64,000 nucleotides of DNA from Pseudoalteromonas prydzensis (lineage in GTDB: Bacteria; Pseudomonadota; Gammaproteobacteria; Enterobacterales; Alteromonadaceae): contig NZ_BDDT01000011.1 of NCBI RefSeq assembly GCF_001661495.1, positions 1 through 64,000 on the forward strand. The letters are read 5' to 3'. The position numbers were made by a program, and so were the translations under genes. The notes below the pieces were generated by a model, which was given only the letters and a program-made list of their open reading frames with translations, searched no databases and was not told the DNA's origin. Positions 1 through 8,803 of the stretch are shown here, in pieces. The first letter of the stretch is position 1. The number at the start of each line of letters is the position of its first letter.

Positions 1-70
1 TCTTCGTTTCGCTATCCGTGAAGGTGGCCGTACTGTAGGTGCTGGTGTAGTAGCAACTATCGTAGAGTAA
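1..70 (+). CDS. tuf: Elongation factor Tu, C-terminal end (partial)
   Basis: Reading from base 2, the last 22 codons give a peptide containing FAIREGGRTVGAGVV and ending in IVE, the invariant C-terminus of bacterial EF-Tu domain 3. EF-Tu is the GTPase that delivers aminoacyl-tRNA to the ribosome. The 5' part lies before the window, so it is not possible to say whether this is tufA or tufB. A terminator follows within 30 bases, so this is the last gene of its transcript. Confidence 0.95.
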   Translation, partial: LRFAIREGGRTVGAGVVATIVE

Positions 71-96
71 TAATTAACTTTTAAGTTAATTGTTAG

Positions 97-123
97 AAAA
101 AGGTCACTTCGGTGGCCTTTTTT
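97..123 (+). terminator. Rho-independent terminator of tuf
   Basis: A six-base-pair stem GGTCAC/GTGGCC closes a TTCG tetraloop and is flanked by an A run and a run of T. It lies 27 bases after the tuf stop codon. Confidence 0.9.
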
Positions 124-240
124 AATGGCTTTAGAAAAGTTAGCGAGAGTAAAGTTAGCGAGCTGCTCGGTGTGAATTCAAACGCCATAGCTTGGGTTGA
201 GTTTCGCTAAACCCCACCCAAGTAAGGTGTTGTTTAAAAT

Positions 241-1098
241 TTATTTGTCATTTTGTTCTTTTAATTTCGAAATTAACTCAATAATGAGATTTTTGGGTGT
301 TTCAGAATAGTTATTCACTTCCATTACGTTCAGTACATTTTCCCAGTCAGCTACCTTATTGGAATTAACTCCTTCTAAAATGGCTTTAGTGACAATTGGC
401 AGTTCACTTAAGGCATTCTGAGAATTAAGTGAATTGATAAATTGGTCCAAGTCGCTTGCCTCATAAGTATCAACGACCATCCTTAGTGTTTTATTGTTGC
501 GCATCTCAAAATACTCGAAACCAAAGTTATTAGTTATTACGAAAGCATTTCTATCATCTATCCTAATTGCTGTATTTGCTTTATTACCACGAGTATAAAG
601 AGATTTTGTGGTAATCATAATAGATTGCTTTATGAGGGTATTCATTTCTTCTGGCGTGGTTATATTGCAATTAACATCATCAGGTGTAACAGATAGGCTC
701 TCTTTAATTATTTCAAAAACAGTATCCGGGAATGGTGGTGGGAATTTTTCCTCAGCGCTTTGTGAGAGTAGTGAGTTGAAAAAGAGTATTTGAGATTTAA
801 AAGCATCTTCGTCATCACCTTCATCCCGCTCCATTATGGTTAAGTTTGGGGAGTTACTGCCATATAAAGCACTATATTCTACGTTTTCAGTAACAATAAT
901 AGGTACTTCAAAGCAATTCATTTGAATTTTTTCAATAGCCATTAATTTACTCGTAGAGTAGTCACCCCAAACTAAATTGGCATTATTTTTCGCTTTTAGG
1001 ATATTTATAAGTTCATGACATTGGGCTTTATAGTCATTTGCCATTGCAATAGTAGGAAAAATAATTAGTAGCTTTAGGATCAAATTGCAAAGTTTCAT
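241..1098 (-). CDS. Secreted protein of unknown function
   Basis: A 285-residue protein with an N-terminal signal peptide: Lys at position 2, a hydrophobic stretch LLIIFPTIA and a likely cleavage after AMA. The mature part is acidic and polar with no membrane segment and no motif I recognise. It carries a few Cys residues (CHEL, CFEV, VNCN) that could form disulfides. It stands alone between tuf and the paralogous pair downstream. I do not recognise the family; periplasmic or extracellular location is inferred only from the signal peptide. Confidence 0.7.
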   Translation of the reverse strand: MKLCNLILKLLIIFPTIAMANDYKAQCHELINILKAKNNANLVWGDYSTSKLMAIEKIQMNCFEVPIIVTENVEYSALYGSNSPNLTIMERDEGDDEDAFKSQILFFNSLLSQSAEEKFPPPFPDTVFEIIKESLSVTPDDVNCNITTPEEMNTLIKQSIMITTKSLYTRGNKANTAIRIDDRNAFVITNNFGFEYFEMRNNKTLRMVVDTYEASDLDQFINSLNSQNALSELPIVTKAILEGVNSNKVADWENVLNVMEVNNYSETPKNLIIELISKLKEQNDK

Positions 1099-1265
1099 GT
1101 GCTTCTTCTATTTTTTGATTTTTATATAGCTTTAACAATGGTTGTATTTTGATCTTATATGCATCGCAAAGCAACTCTGAAGGTGTAATTTAAGGTACTG
1201 CTATTACAGTTACGTGCAACTATTTGTTTTTTAACTTTTTCTGTACGCGCTTTTGTTCTGCTTTT

Positions 1266-2168
1266 TTAACTACCGCCGGTTGCGTGCTTTTGCAGCATCT
1301 GTAACTTTTTTTGACTGCCAAATGCTTCATTAAGTAACGTTTTAACATCATTATCAGTGGGGTTGTTATATAAGCTTAAAAGATGCTGCGCTACTTGCTG
1401 GGTGTAGTCACTTTGGCCATTTTGTGCTTGATAGTATTGCATCACTAAACCTTGTACAGCTAAGCGGCGGACATAGTCGTTGTTATCGGTTTCTAATAAT
1501 TGCGTAAACTTTTCGACAATCCGGTAATCGAGCACAGGTGTTTGTGCTACTGACTCGATTGCTTGTATTTTAAAATTACCATCTGTGCTATTGATTGCTA
1601 AATTAAAAACACTCTCAACAATTGCAAAGTCATATTCTGGCATGCTCTGCTTATTCAAGATATTCATACTTAGTTGCAGTTGATTTAGTGCTGCTAAACG
1701 TTCATCATCACTTTTATTTGGGTTAAGAATTTGCTCTCTTAACTGAGTTGCCATTTTTTGAGCATAGTGTGGATCTGATTTTATACGTAATTCATAGTCC
1801 TCTGGTAATTCAGAGTAAAATGCATGATAAGGGTTACTCGCTCGCATTTTAGCTTGCACTTGTTGCTCTTTTTCAGCAAGTACAGCTAATACGAGTTGTT
1901 TCAAGTCGCCTTGCTTATCTATGTAATTAGAAACCGTAAGTCGCTGCTGCTTTAACTCCATAACTTGCTGCTGTAGTTGGGTAACATTCTGTTGTAACTG
2001 ATTAATTAACTCATCGTCAGCGGGTGCGTCGGCGCTCATGAATTGCGACTTTTGCACCGTCTTTGTACCATTCGCGGTTAATTTATTGATGATAACTAGG
2101 TTATAAATTGATATTGCCAGCGCACTTGCAGCTAGCAGGATAGTAACAGAACTTTTATTGATAGACAT
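1266..2168 (-). CDS. Membrane-anchored helical protein, paralogue A of a tandem pair
   Basis: About 300 residues. The start is set at MSINKSS because AAGGAG lies 9 bases upstream of that ATG and the neighbouring paralogue starts with the matching MPINKGS; the upstream in-frame ATG of MLMSINK sits only 3 bases from the AAGGAG. Order: one N-terminal membrane anchor (about 8-28), a Gln-rich coiled coil (about 50-85), a linker, then repeated amphipathic helices (about 110-290) that look HEAT-like (phrases YVRRLAVQGLV and FKIQAIESVAQ). Both copies end in GGS. No enzymatic motif is visible. A periplasm-facing scaffold role is a guess; the function is unknown. Confidence 0.8.
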   Translation of the reverse strand: MSINKSSVTILLAASALAISIYNLVIINKLTANGTKTVQKSQFMSADAPADDELINQLQQNVTQLQQQVMELKQQRLTVSNYIDKQGDLKQLVLAVLAEKEQQVQAKMRASNPYHAFYSELPEDYELRIKSDPHYAQKMATQLREQILNPNKSDDERLAALNQLQLSMNILNKQSMPEYDFAIVESVFNLAINSTDGNFKIQAIESVAQTPVLDYRIVEKFTQLLETDNNDYVRRLAVQGLVMQYYQAQNGQSDYTQQVAQHLLSLYNNPTDNDVKTLLNEAFGSQKKLQMLQKHATGGS

Positions 2169-2192
2169 AAGCATACACTCCTTGTGCAAAAT

Positions 2193-2237
2193 GCCAATTT
2201 ATCTATTTTAGGTATAAAAGTCTGTTACAAGATGTAA
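2193..2237 (-). repeat. Conserved 45-bp upstream block, copy A
   Basis: This stretch upstream of paralogue A aligns without gaps to 3276..3320 upstream of paralogue B, with identical blocks such as AATTTA, CTGTTA and TGTAA. Because it lies immediately upstream of each start codon it probably carries the promoter; on the minus strand TTGTAA and TAAAAT could be a weak -35/-10 pair. The conservation indicates that the duplication included the regulatory region. Confidence 0.6.
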
Positions 2238-2326
2238 TTTTCGATGCGATGTTGGCTGCGTTTCGCTCAAGTCCACGCAGCTTAATGAAATTAGTTAACA
2301 TACTCGTGTTGCTAATCGAACGATTT

Positions 2327-3250
2327 TTAACTGCCGCCCTCTGCGTATTTTTGCAGCTCAGCAAGCATGTTTTCATTACCAATCATTTCGTTTAATACCG
2401 AATAAACGTTAACGTCGGCTGAGTCTTGATATAGCGATAGAATATGTTGTGCAATTTGTTGGCTATAGTCGCTCCTCTCGCTCTGAGCTTGATAGAATTG
2501 AGTAACTAAACCTTGGCCAGCTAAGCGACGAATATACTCGTTAGAATCTTGCTCTAGCAGTGCTGTAAAACGCTCAGCTAAACGATAATCAAGCACTGGC
2601 GATTGAGTTGTAATTTCTATGGCTTGAATTTTAAATTTATCATCATGACTATTATCGGCCAGATCTAATACATTTTTAAAAACTTCATAATCATACTCAG
2701 GTATGTTGGCTTGATTTAAAATATATAAGTTCATTTGTAATTGAGCTAGCGCTGCTAATCTATCAATATCACTGACATTTTGGTCAAGAATGCGCTCACG
2801 TAATTGTACCGCCATATTTTCAGCATAGGCTGGTTCTGATTTTAAACGTAACTCATAATCTTTTGGCAGCTCAGCATAAAAATCATATAAAGGGTTACTT
2901 TTACGCATATCCTCTATTTCTTGTTGTTCTTTTTCATTGAGTACCGCAATTACCAGTTCTTTAAAATCGTCGTTATTAGCTGTTTCTGCAAGTGCCGGAT
3001 TTTGTATTTTTAGATTAGCGAGTTGTAACTCTAACGCGGTAATCTTTTTATTTAATAGATCAATTGATAGCTCATTATAATCGGTATTTAATGGGATGTT
3101 AGTAACCACTATTTCCGAGCCATTTTGGTGTATAGCGTTTTGTTTTGTATGTGGGGTTACTATATGTTCTGCGAAAAAAGTACCGTAACACGATATAGCA
3201 ATGGCAATTGTGGCGATAACAATTGCTACAGAGCCCTTATTGATAGGCAT
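2327..3250 (-). CDS. Membrane-anchored helical protein, paralogue B of a tandem pair
   Basis: A 307-residue homologue of the gene 1266..2168 with the same architecture: N-terminal anchor (VAIVIATIAIAISCYG), short coiled coil, then helical HEAT-like repeats. Shared phrases include ELPKDYELRLKS versus ELPEDYELRIKS, and YIRRLAGQGLV versus YVRRLAVQGLV. A GGAG lies 10 bases before the ATG. It lies immediately upstream of paralogue A with a 158-bp gap, so each copy probably has its own promoter. The anchor and coiled-coil regions have diverged more than the helical domain, which suggests the latter carries the function. The family is not recognised. Confidence 0.8.
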   Translation of the reverse strand: MPINKGSVAIVIATIAIAISCYGTFFAEHIVTPHTKQNAIHQNGSEIVVTNIPLNTDYNELSIDLLNKKITALELQLANLKIQNPALAETANNDDFKELVIAVLNEKEQQEIEDMRKSNPLYDFYAELPKDYELRLKSEPAYAENMAVQLRERILDQNVSDIDRLAALAQLQMNLYILNQANIPEYDYEVFKNVLDLADNSHDDKFKIQAIEITTQSPVLDYRLAERFTALLEQDSNEYIRRLAGQGLVTQFYQAQSERSDYSQQIAQHILSLYQDSADVNVYSVLNEMIGNENMLAELQKYAEGGS

Positions 3251-3275
3251 TAAAAATGTGCTCCAAAGATAAAAC

Positions 3276-3320
3276 GCTAATTTACCTCTTTTGGCGAAAA
3301 AGTTCTGTTAAAAGGTGTAA
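3276..3320 (-). repeat. Conserved 45-bp upstream block, copy B
   Basis: The counterpart of 2193..2237, placed 26 bases from the start codon of paralogue B (copy A lies 25 bases from its start). The same spacing in both copies supports a duplicated promoter or operator. Confidence 0.6.
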
Positions 3321-3395
3321 GAAGGTAGGTACAAAAATGCATTTTTTAGTGGATAGGGCATAAGCTCCAGTTGCCCAGAGCTTAAAATTTACGGA

Positions 3396-4583
3396 TTAGT
3401 GCTTTTTCGCATACTCTTCAGCTTGCTGCCATACGCGTAATACATTACCACTTAATATTTTTTTGATATCAGTGTCGCTGTAGCCTCTATCCATCAAGCC
3501 TTGTACAAGGTTAGGGTAGCTAGATACATCTTTTAAGCCTATCGGTAACGAATCGCCTACACCGTCATAGTCAGAGCCAATACCAACGTAATCGATACCA
3601 ATAAGCTCAACAACGTGATCAATATGATCTAGCACTTGCTCAAGGCTGGCAAACGGGAATGGGTTTTTAGCACGATACGCGGCATCAAAATCTTTACTTA
3701 GTTTAACGCCTTGCTTTTTAGCATCGTCTTTTTTGTTATTGAGTTGGTCGTACCAACTGCGCGAGCTCGATGTAACAAAGCTTGAACCAAAGTTAATTTG
3801 AATAACACCGCCATTCTTTTTCAGTGCGAGCAGCATATCGTCATCCATATTACGCTCAAAGCCCGGCGTGTATTTACGTAGCGATGAGTGTGAGGCGATC
3901 ACCGGCGTTTTAGATAGTTCTATTACTTGATAAAACGCATCATCTGAAATATGTGAAACATCAATCAGCATGCCGATGTTGTTCATCTCAGTAACCAGCT
4001 TTTTACCAAATGGGCTTAGGCCTTTCCATTTGCGGCGAATATCATACGACGAATCTGCAATATGGTTGCTTTGTGAGTGAGCTAGGGTGATATAGCGCAC
4101 ACCACGGTCAAAAAAGTGTTGTAGGTTTTTCATATCGCCTTCAATGGGCGAGCCGTTTTCCATACCCATGGCAAGTGACATTTTACCTTGCTTAAATTGC
4201 GCTTTAATATCAGCGGTGGAGCTTGCAATAGCAAACTTGTCTGGAGCACGTTGTGCAATCGCTTCCATGCTATCAATGAGTTGATTTGCTAATTGGTAGC
4301 TTTTACCTTTTCCTTCAAACTCTAAATGAGCTGGAATATAAATCGACATAAACGGCGCGTTCAAGCCACCTTGTACTGCGCGTGGGTAGTCAAAATCACC
4401 GTCATCAGTGGCTTTAGTCACATCAGCCCATTTCGCATGAATACGGTACGGCACATCGATATGAGTATCGATCAAAATAGTTTCTTGGGTGAGTTTGATT
4501 GCTTTAGCTGAGGGGGTAATTTCCGTAGCTTGTGCCCCTGCAACAGTAAGTGCAATGGCGCCAAGTGCTAAACGTATCTTCAT
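3396..4583 (-). CDS. Membrane dipeptidase (peptidase M19, renal dipeptidase family)
   Basis: A 395-residue exported zinc dipeptidase. The signal peptide MKIRLALGAIALTVAGAQA is followed by the family's metal-binding HxD motif (DTHIDVPYR). Other M19 signatures are the bridging-Glu region (GMENGSPIE), two metal His in DVSHISDDAF and IASHSSLRKYTPGF, and GIGSDYDGVGD near the C-terminus. The family hydrolyses dipeptides, including some with a D-residue, and some beta-lactams. It is monocistronic, divergent from the gene at 4778. The length is typical of bacterial M19 enzymes. Confidence 0.92.
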   Translation of the reverse strand: MKIRLALGAIALTVAGAQATEITPSAKAIKLTQETILIDTHIDVPYRIHAKWADVTKATDDGDFDYPRAVQGGLNAPFMSIYIPAHLEFEGKGKSYQLANQLIDSMEAIAQRAPDKFAIASSTADIKAQFKQGKMSLAMGMENGSPIEGDMKNLQHFFDRGVRYITLAHSQSNHIADSSYDIRRKWKGLSPFGKKLVTEMNNIGMLIDVSHISDDAFYQVIELSKTPVIASHSSLRKYTPGFERNMDDDMLLALKKNGGVIQINFGSSFVTSSSRSWYDQLNNKKDDAKKQGVKLSKDFDAAYRAKNPFPFASLEQVLDHIDHVVELIGIDYVGIGSDYDGVGDSLPIGLKDVSSYPNLVQGLMDRGYSDTDIKKILSGNVLRVWQQAEEYAKKH

Positions 4584-4777
4584 GTTCTTACCTATCTTAT
4601 TATAATAATGTCCTTGATTGTAACAACAATTGATTCGTCCTGCCTACTATCCGCTTATCCTCTTTTTTAGCCATTAATCATTTATTACCCTTTTACATCA
4701 AGAGTGCTCGTTATAGTCCTAGTCAACAAAACTCAGTATGCATGTAAAGCATATGACTACTTTAAAGGAGCAATACA

Positions 4778-5419
4778 ATGCAGTTTACGACCGCAAATAA
4801 ACACAGCAAGCTATTCATTAAACCGGTATTAGCAACATTATTATTAGGTATTTCATCAATCAGTTACGCTGATGAAATAGATCAAATCGACTCAGTACTT
4901 ACATTTCAAGAAGGGTTTTCTATTGATTTTCAAACAGCAAAAATAAAAGGCGTGTTTGATGGTAATGGTGTCGGTATTAATTATCAGGCCTCATTAAGTG
5001 AGCTTGCTGAAGAGCAGCGTAATGGCAAAGTTGACCTTTATGGGCGTCTGCAGTATCAAATAAATGAAGATGGTCACAAAGCTAATTTAACTCAAACTGA
5101 AATCACCCTTGGTGTTAATTGGGCATATTCAGGTAAGACGTATTTTTACATTGAAAGTGCATTAATGAAGCAACAGCTTGATGTAAATAACAGCACTGAT
5201 TCCCAAACATTTGATATAACTCGTGTGGGTGGTAAATATAATTTTTACAAAGATTTTGTGGTGAATGCAGCGTTAGAGCACCGCAAAGCGCTAAAAAGCG
5301 ATACCGGCTATAAGCTTGCGCTTGAAACAACGAATATTAAATATGCTTTATTTAGCGCGGGTTATCTTAGCGTTGGTAATAACCAATCAATGTTTATTAC
5401 TTTGATATCAAAGTTTTGA
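4778..5419 (+). CDS. Predicted outer-membrane beta-barrel protein, unknown function
   Basis: 213 residues with a long signal peptide (MQFTTANKHSKLF... cleaved near SYADE). The mature part alternates short amphipathic strands (for example VDLYGRLQYQIN, ITLGVNWAY, FSAGYLSVG) and ends in KF, the terminal aromatic typical of barrel proteins. An AAAGGAG lies 9 bases before the ATG. The LytS-type kinase starts 56 bp downstream on the same strand, so the three genes 4778-7255 probably form one transcript, and the protein may be linked to whatever that kinase senses. The family is not identified. Confidence 0.7.
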   Translation: MQFTTANKHSKLFIKPVLATLLLGISSISYADEIDQIDSVLTFQEGFSIDFQTAKIKGVFDGNGVGINYQASLSELAEEQRNGKVDLYGRLQYQINEDGHKANLTQTEITLGVNWAYSGKTYFYIESALMKQQLDVNNSTDSQTFDITRVGGKYNFYKDFVVNAALEHRKALKSDTGYKLALETTNIKYALFSAGYLSVGNNQSMFITLISKF

Positions 5420-5475
5420 GTAGCAAACTAACAGAGCTTGAGTACAATACTGTTTATTATCAAAGGAGTGTGCTC

Positions 5476-6534
5476 ATGCGAAATTATTGGCTTTGCCAGT
5501 TGTTGGTTTTTATTAGTATCGTATTTATAAATTATAGCTTAGGTGTTGCGTTATTAAATACATCAACAGATCACCACACTCATTTGTTTTTACGGACTAT
5601 CTCGCATGCAAGTGTGTTTGTGCTATTAACGCATTTTATTCTTTATACCCTGGGCAATTGGCTGTGCGGTAAATTAAAAATAACACGGCTCAATATTTTT
5701 TTGCTAAGCGTATTATCTATTCTGCTAGCTATAATACAGACTCTAAATGTGGTTTATTTTACGCCTTTTATTTTACCTGATAGTGCCTCTAGTATGAGTA
5801 TACAAATGTACAAAGAGACAACGGTTGATTTAGAAAATCAACAAGTTACTGGAATTATTTCAAGCTTTTTCAATGTCTTCGTAATGAGTTTAGTATGGAG
5901 TGGTTGCTATTTAGCAGTGGTATCACGAAGGGAGAAAAAGCTTATAATGAGTCAGCTAAAGGAGCAACAGCTGGAAAGTCTTAAAAACCAAATCAATCCC
6001 CATTTTTTATTTAATGCATTAAATTCGATTCGTGGCATGATTTATCAAGATCAAGATAAGGCAGCTGATATCGTCACTCAGCTTTCTGAGCTATTTAGAT
6101 ATAACCTAACCACAGACTTGCGAACCCATGTTAATTTTGAGCAAGAGTGGGCAATATGCGAGCATTATTTAGCGATAGAAAAAGTTAGGTTTGGTAAGCG
6201 GCTTTTAGTCTCAATGCAATGCGATGATTCATTAAAAAAAGTCGTGCTTCCAAGTATGGCTTTGTTAACACTGATCGAAAACGCAACCAAACATGGCATT
6301 GCCAATTTAGAAAGTGGTGGAGAAATAACAGTTAATGTAGTGAGAGTGGGTGAAACAGTGTCTATTACAGTTAGTAATCCTTTTGATGAAAAACAACTTA
6401 AGACCGGCACCCAATTAGGATTACAGAATATTCATTCAAGGCTTGAACTGATGTTTGCGCAAAGGGGGAAGTTGCTCATTCAAAAGCAGAACAGTCAGTT
6501 CAACGCAACTTTGGAGGTGCCATATGCTACATAG
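5476..6534 (+). CDS. LytS/YpdA-type sensor histidine kinase
   Basis: A 352-residue membrane kinase. The start is the ATG at 5476 with AAAGGAG seven bases upstream; an in-frame TTG at 5416 overlaps the previous stop but has no ribosome site. Four hydrophobic segments occupy about residues 5-150. A short coiled coil leads to the His_kinase motif NQINPHFLFNALNSIR with the phospho-acceptor His at 176. A HATPase domain follows (LIENATKHGIAN as the N box, GLQNI as a G box). This family usually pairs with LytTR regulators, and one overlaps its 3' end. There is no recognised ligand-binding domain, so the signal is unknown. Confidence 0.93.
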   Translation: MRNYWLCQLLVFISIVFINYSLGVALLNTSTDHHTHLFLRTISHASVFVLLTHFILYTLGNWLCGKLKITRLNIFLLSVLSILLAIIQTLNVVYFTPFILPDSASSMSIQMYKETTVDLENQQVTGIISSFFNVFVMSLVWSGCYLAVVSRREKKLIMSQLKEQQLESLKNQINPHFLFNALNSIRGMIYQDQDKAADIVTQLSELFRYNLTTDLRTHVNFEQEWAICEHYLAIEKVRFGKRLLVSMQCDDSLKKVVLPSMALLTLIENATKHGIANLESGGEITVNVVRVGETVSITVSNPFDEKQLKTGTQLGLQNIHSRLELMFAQRGKLLIQKQNSQFNATLEVPYAT

Positions 6535-7255
6535 TAGGCCTAACATAACAGCATTAATTGTAGATGACGAAGTGCTTGCTCGAAATGAATTGACTCGGTT
6601 ATTAAAGTCGCACAAACACGTAAATATAATCGCTGAAGCTGAAAATATTAGTCAAGCCAAGGAGTTAATAGAAAAACATAATCCAGATGTTATTTTTCTT
6701 GATATTGAAATGCCTGGAGGAACAGGTATTGAACTTGCAGAGCAGCTAGGTGGTGAAACTCATATTATATTTTGCACAGCATATAACGAGTTTGCTGTAG
6801 ATGCTTTTAGTTTGAATGCTGTTGATTATTTATTGAAGCCCATTGTTAAAAATCGCTTAGAAAGCACATTAGCAAAGCTGGCAGGACTGCTGACGAAGCG
6901 TCCTGTTAGTTACTTGGAAGATGACTTTAAATTGATGGTTAAATTTTCTGATAATATGAAAATTATCCAACTGGCTGATATTTTACGATTTGAAAGTATT
7001 GGTAATCACGCGGCGATTTATACCGCCTTCGGGAAGGCTTATATTCACAGTTCTCTAAGTAAAATCGAAGCTCGCTTAAATCCTGATTATTTCTTACGAG
7101 CTAGCCGTAGTGACATAATACGACTAGACGCAATCACTGAACTTGAAGAAACAATAAATTATGGACTATTGGCAAAGCTAAGTAATGGTGCTGAGGTTGA
7201 AATATCTCGTCGCCAAGCAAGTAAATTAAAGCAGCAATTGAGCTTTAATTTATAG
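6524..7255 (+). CDS. LytTR-family response regulator
   Basis: A 243-residue regulator. The start ATG at 6524 has GGAGG nearby and overlaps the kinase stop by 11 bases, so the pair is translationally coupled. Receiver domain residues 10-125: acidic pair at IVDDE, phospho-acceptor Asp60 in FLDIEMPGG, and Lys in DYLLKPI. A LytTR DNA-binding domain follows (about 140-243), with the typical phrases RFESIGNHAAIYT and FLRASRSDIIRLDAI. Such regulators bind direct-repeat operators. The target is unknown but the upstream barrel gene is an obvious candidate. Confidence 0.95.
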   Translation: MLHSRPNITALIVDDEVLARNELTRLLKSHKHVNIIAEAENISQAKELIEKHNPDVIFLDIEMPGGTGIELAEQLGGETHIIFCTAYNEFAVDAFSLNAVDYLLKPIVKNRLESTLAKLAGLLTKRPVSYLEDDFKLMVKFSDNMKIIQLADILRFESIGNHAAIYTAFGKAYIHSSLSKIEARLNPDYFLRASRSDIIRLDAITELEETINYGLLAKLSNGAEVEISRRQASKLKQQLSFNL

Positions 7256-7501
7256 CTATTGTTGATGTTGCTCTTCACTTTGCAGTGCTTTAAATTCGCT
7301 CTTCGAAATAATAGTGACCGATTCGTGTAGTTCAGAGAAAAACACCAGCGCTTCGCCAGTGGTTAATTGCTGCTTTACTTGCGCCACTTTACTTTCAATG
7401 CTGAATTCTTGCTCACCGTAATCGGTGCCTTCACGCAAAACATAGCTTTCAATAAGGTTATACAATGTGTCTTTATCGAGTTGTTGGTGTGGAATGATCA
7501 T
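7256..7501 (-). CDS. yheU: YheU family protein (UPF0270)
   Basis: 81 residues that match the E. coli YheU pattern closely: [19 protein letters not shown], then [14 protein letters not shown] and SELHESVTI. It is a small cytosolic protein of unknown function. The start codon overlaps the end of yheT by 4 bases, keeping the yheT-yheU order seen in enterobacteria. Its stop abuts the end of the response regulator on the opposite strand. Confidence 0.93.
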   Translation of the reverse strand: MIIPHQQLDKDTLYNLIESYVLREGTDYGEQEFSIESKVAQVKQQLTTGEALVFFSELHESVTIISKSEFKALQSEEQHQQ

Positions 7502-8478
7502 AACGGCTCTTTTTTAACGATCTGATTGAAGTACTCAGGCACGATTTGCTCTAACCAGTAAACAGGTTTAAATGGGTTACTACCCGTTATAAAACCAACA
7601 TGGCCGCCTTTTTCTGAGATACGCAGCGTAACATGCTCACTCACATCTTGCCTACTAGGTACGGCTTTAATCGACAGCATTGGGTCATCTTTAGCGTGAA
7701 TAATTAAAGTCGGTGTGGCGATGTGTTTTAAATATGCCTTGGCACTGGCTTGCTGGTAATAGTCTTCAGCGCCATTAAAGCCATGCAGTGGTGCTGTGAG
7801 GTGTTCATCAAACAGCCATAAATCATCAATGGCCAGTAATTGCTCTGGCGTTAAATTAATTTGTTGCTTGATTTGCGGTAGTTTACGATGCATGGACTTC
7901 TTCATCCGATCGAGCAAATACTTCTGATAAATTTTTGCTAAGCTTTTACGTATTACTTGGCATGATGCCGATAAATCATAAGGTGCAGATACAACCGCTG
8001 CGCCATTAAGTAAACATTGCGACCCTTGTTCACCTAAATATTTTGCCAGTACGTTACCACCGAGTGAAAAACCAACTGCCAGCAAAGGTCGATCTGGAAA
8101 CTGCTGTTTGAGCTGTTTTATAAAAAAATCAAGGTCGCCAGTTTCACCACTGTGATAAGCACGGGGTAGGCGGTTAGCTTCAGTAGAGCAGTTACGAAAG
8201 TGCATTAATACAACGCTAAAACCACTTTTTTTCAGGGCTTTCATCATACCTTTGGCATAAAAGCTATTTATGTTGCCCTCAAGGCCGTGCAGCACAATAG
8301 CCAGCGGGGCATCGTCATTTTTTGGTAGCGACCAAGCAAGCTCTAAAAAATCACCGTCTGGGGTATCAAGCTGTTCTAATTGGTAACGTGTATTATGAAA
8401 AGGGCGAAAAAAACGCGGCATAATTGTTTGCACATGACGATTACTCATCCACCACGCAGGCTTGAAATTTGTAAGCAT
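7498..8478 (-). CDS. yheT: Alpha/beta hydrolase YheT
   Basis: 326 residues of the YheT/EMB8 (UPF0017) family of putative carboxylesterases. An oxyanion-region motif [12 protein letters not shown] is followed by the nucleophile elbow GFSLGGN, the acid region HAKDDPMLS and the catalytic His in [11 protein letters not shown]. The N-terminus [18 protein letters not shown] is a family hallmark. The physiological substrate is not established for the family. It forms a two-gene unit with yheU. Confidence 0.93.
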   Translation of the reverse strand: MLTNFKPAWWMSNRHVQTIMPRFFRPFHNTRYQLEQLDTPDGDFLELAWSLPKNDDAPLAIVLHGLEGNINSFYAKGMMKALKKSGFSVVLMHFRNCSTEANRLPRAYHSGETGDLDFFIKQLKQQFPDRPLLAVGFSLGGNVLAKYLGEQGSQCLLNGAAVVSAPYDLSASCQVIRKSLAKIYQKYLLDRMKKSMHRKLPQIKQQINLTPEQLLAIDDLWLFDEHLTAPLHGFNGAEDYYQQASAKAYLKHIATPTLIIHAKDDPMLSIKAVPSRQDVSEHVTLRISEKGGHVGFITGSNPFKPVYWLEQIVPEYFNQIVKKEPL

Positions 8479-8526
8479 AATTTAAAACATGTTTAGCTAT
8501 TTGAATTGCTAGTGTAACAAATTTTA

Positions 8527-8566
8527 ATAAAAAGCCCCTAATCAAACAACTTGATAAGGGGCTTTG
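8527..8566 (-). terminator. Terminator of the 46-residue membrane protein gene
   Basis: AAAGCCCC and GGGGCTTT arms pair around an AT-rich loop. Read on the minus strand the stem is followed by TTTTTATTAAAAT. It sits just downstream of the small gene at 8583..8723 and upstream of yheT, so it closes that single-gene transcript. Confidence 0.85.
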
Positions 8567-8582
8567 CGCGTCGTGCTTAATT

Positions 8583-8723
8583 CTAATTGGGTGTTTGGTC
8601 GTCATGCACTTTCTTGATAAAAAAGTACACAAAGAAAAGGCATAAACTGATCACGACACCCAGAAAACCGAATGATAAAAATAGTACTGGGTCACTAAAA
8701 AAGTCTCTGAAGAATACGTCCAT
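8583..8723 (-). CDS. DUF3149-like single-pass membrane microprotein
   Basis: A 46-codon gene read directly from the sequence. The ATG is preceded by AGGAGG at 5-base spacing, an almost ideal ribosome site. The protein begins MDVFFRDFFSDPVLFLSF, has one membrane helix (about 13-36) and a short charged tail KKVHDDQTPN. The N-terminal FSDPV followed by a single helix and a basic-aromatic edge resembles the DUF3149 family of short proteobacterial membrane proteins of unknown function. It has its own terminator and a predicted FNR-type promoter upstream. Coding is well supported; the family call is from memory of the motif. Confidence 0.82.
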   Translation of the reverse strand: MDVFFRDFFSDPVLFLSFGFLGVVISLCLFFVYFFIKKVHDDQTPN

Positions 8724-8777
8724 AAATGCCTCCTAATGTCTATGGGTTCATCATAGTGCGAGTTGGCAGAGGCTGAT

Positions 8778-8791
8778 ATGATCCAGATCAA
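8778..8791 (-). promoter_or_regulatory. Second FNR-like box
   Basis: ATGATCCAGATCAA matches the FNR consensus TTGAT-N4-ATCAA at all but one half-site base. On the minus strand it falls just after the predicted transcription start of the small membrane protein gene. A site there could repress or tune the promoter. It is weaker evidence than the upstream perfect box. Confidence 0.5.
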
Positions 8792-8803
8792 GCTACTTTG
8801 TTG

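Noticed and set aside
3361..3383. TAAGCTC...GAGCTTA inverted repeat after the dipeptidase gene
   Set aside because: The seven-pair stem has a ten-base loop and no T run on the minus strand, so terminator function is unsupported.
5416..5475. TTG start giving a 372-residue kinase
   Set aside because: The ATG at 5476 has an AAAGGAG seven bases upstream; the TTG has none and only extends into a non-hydrophobic stretch.
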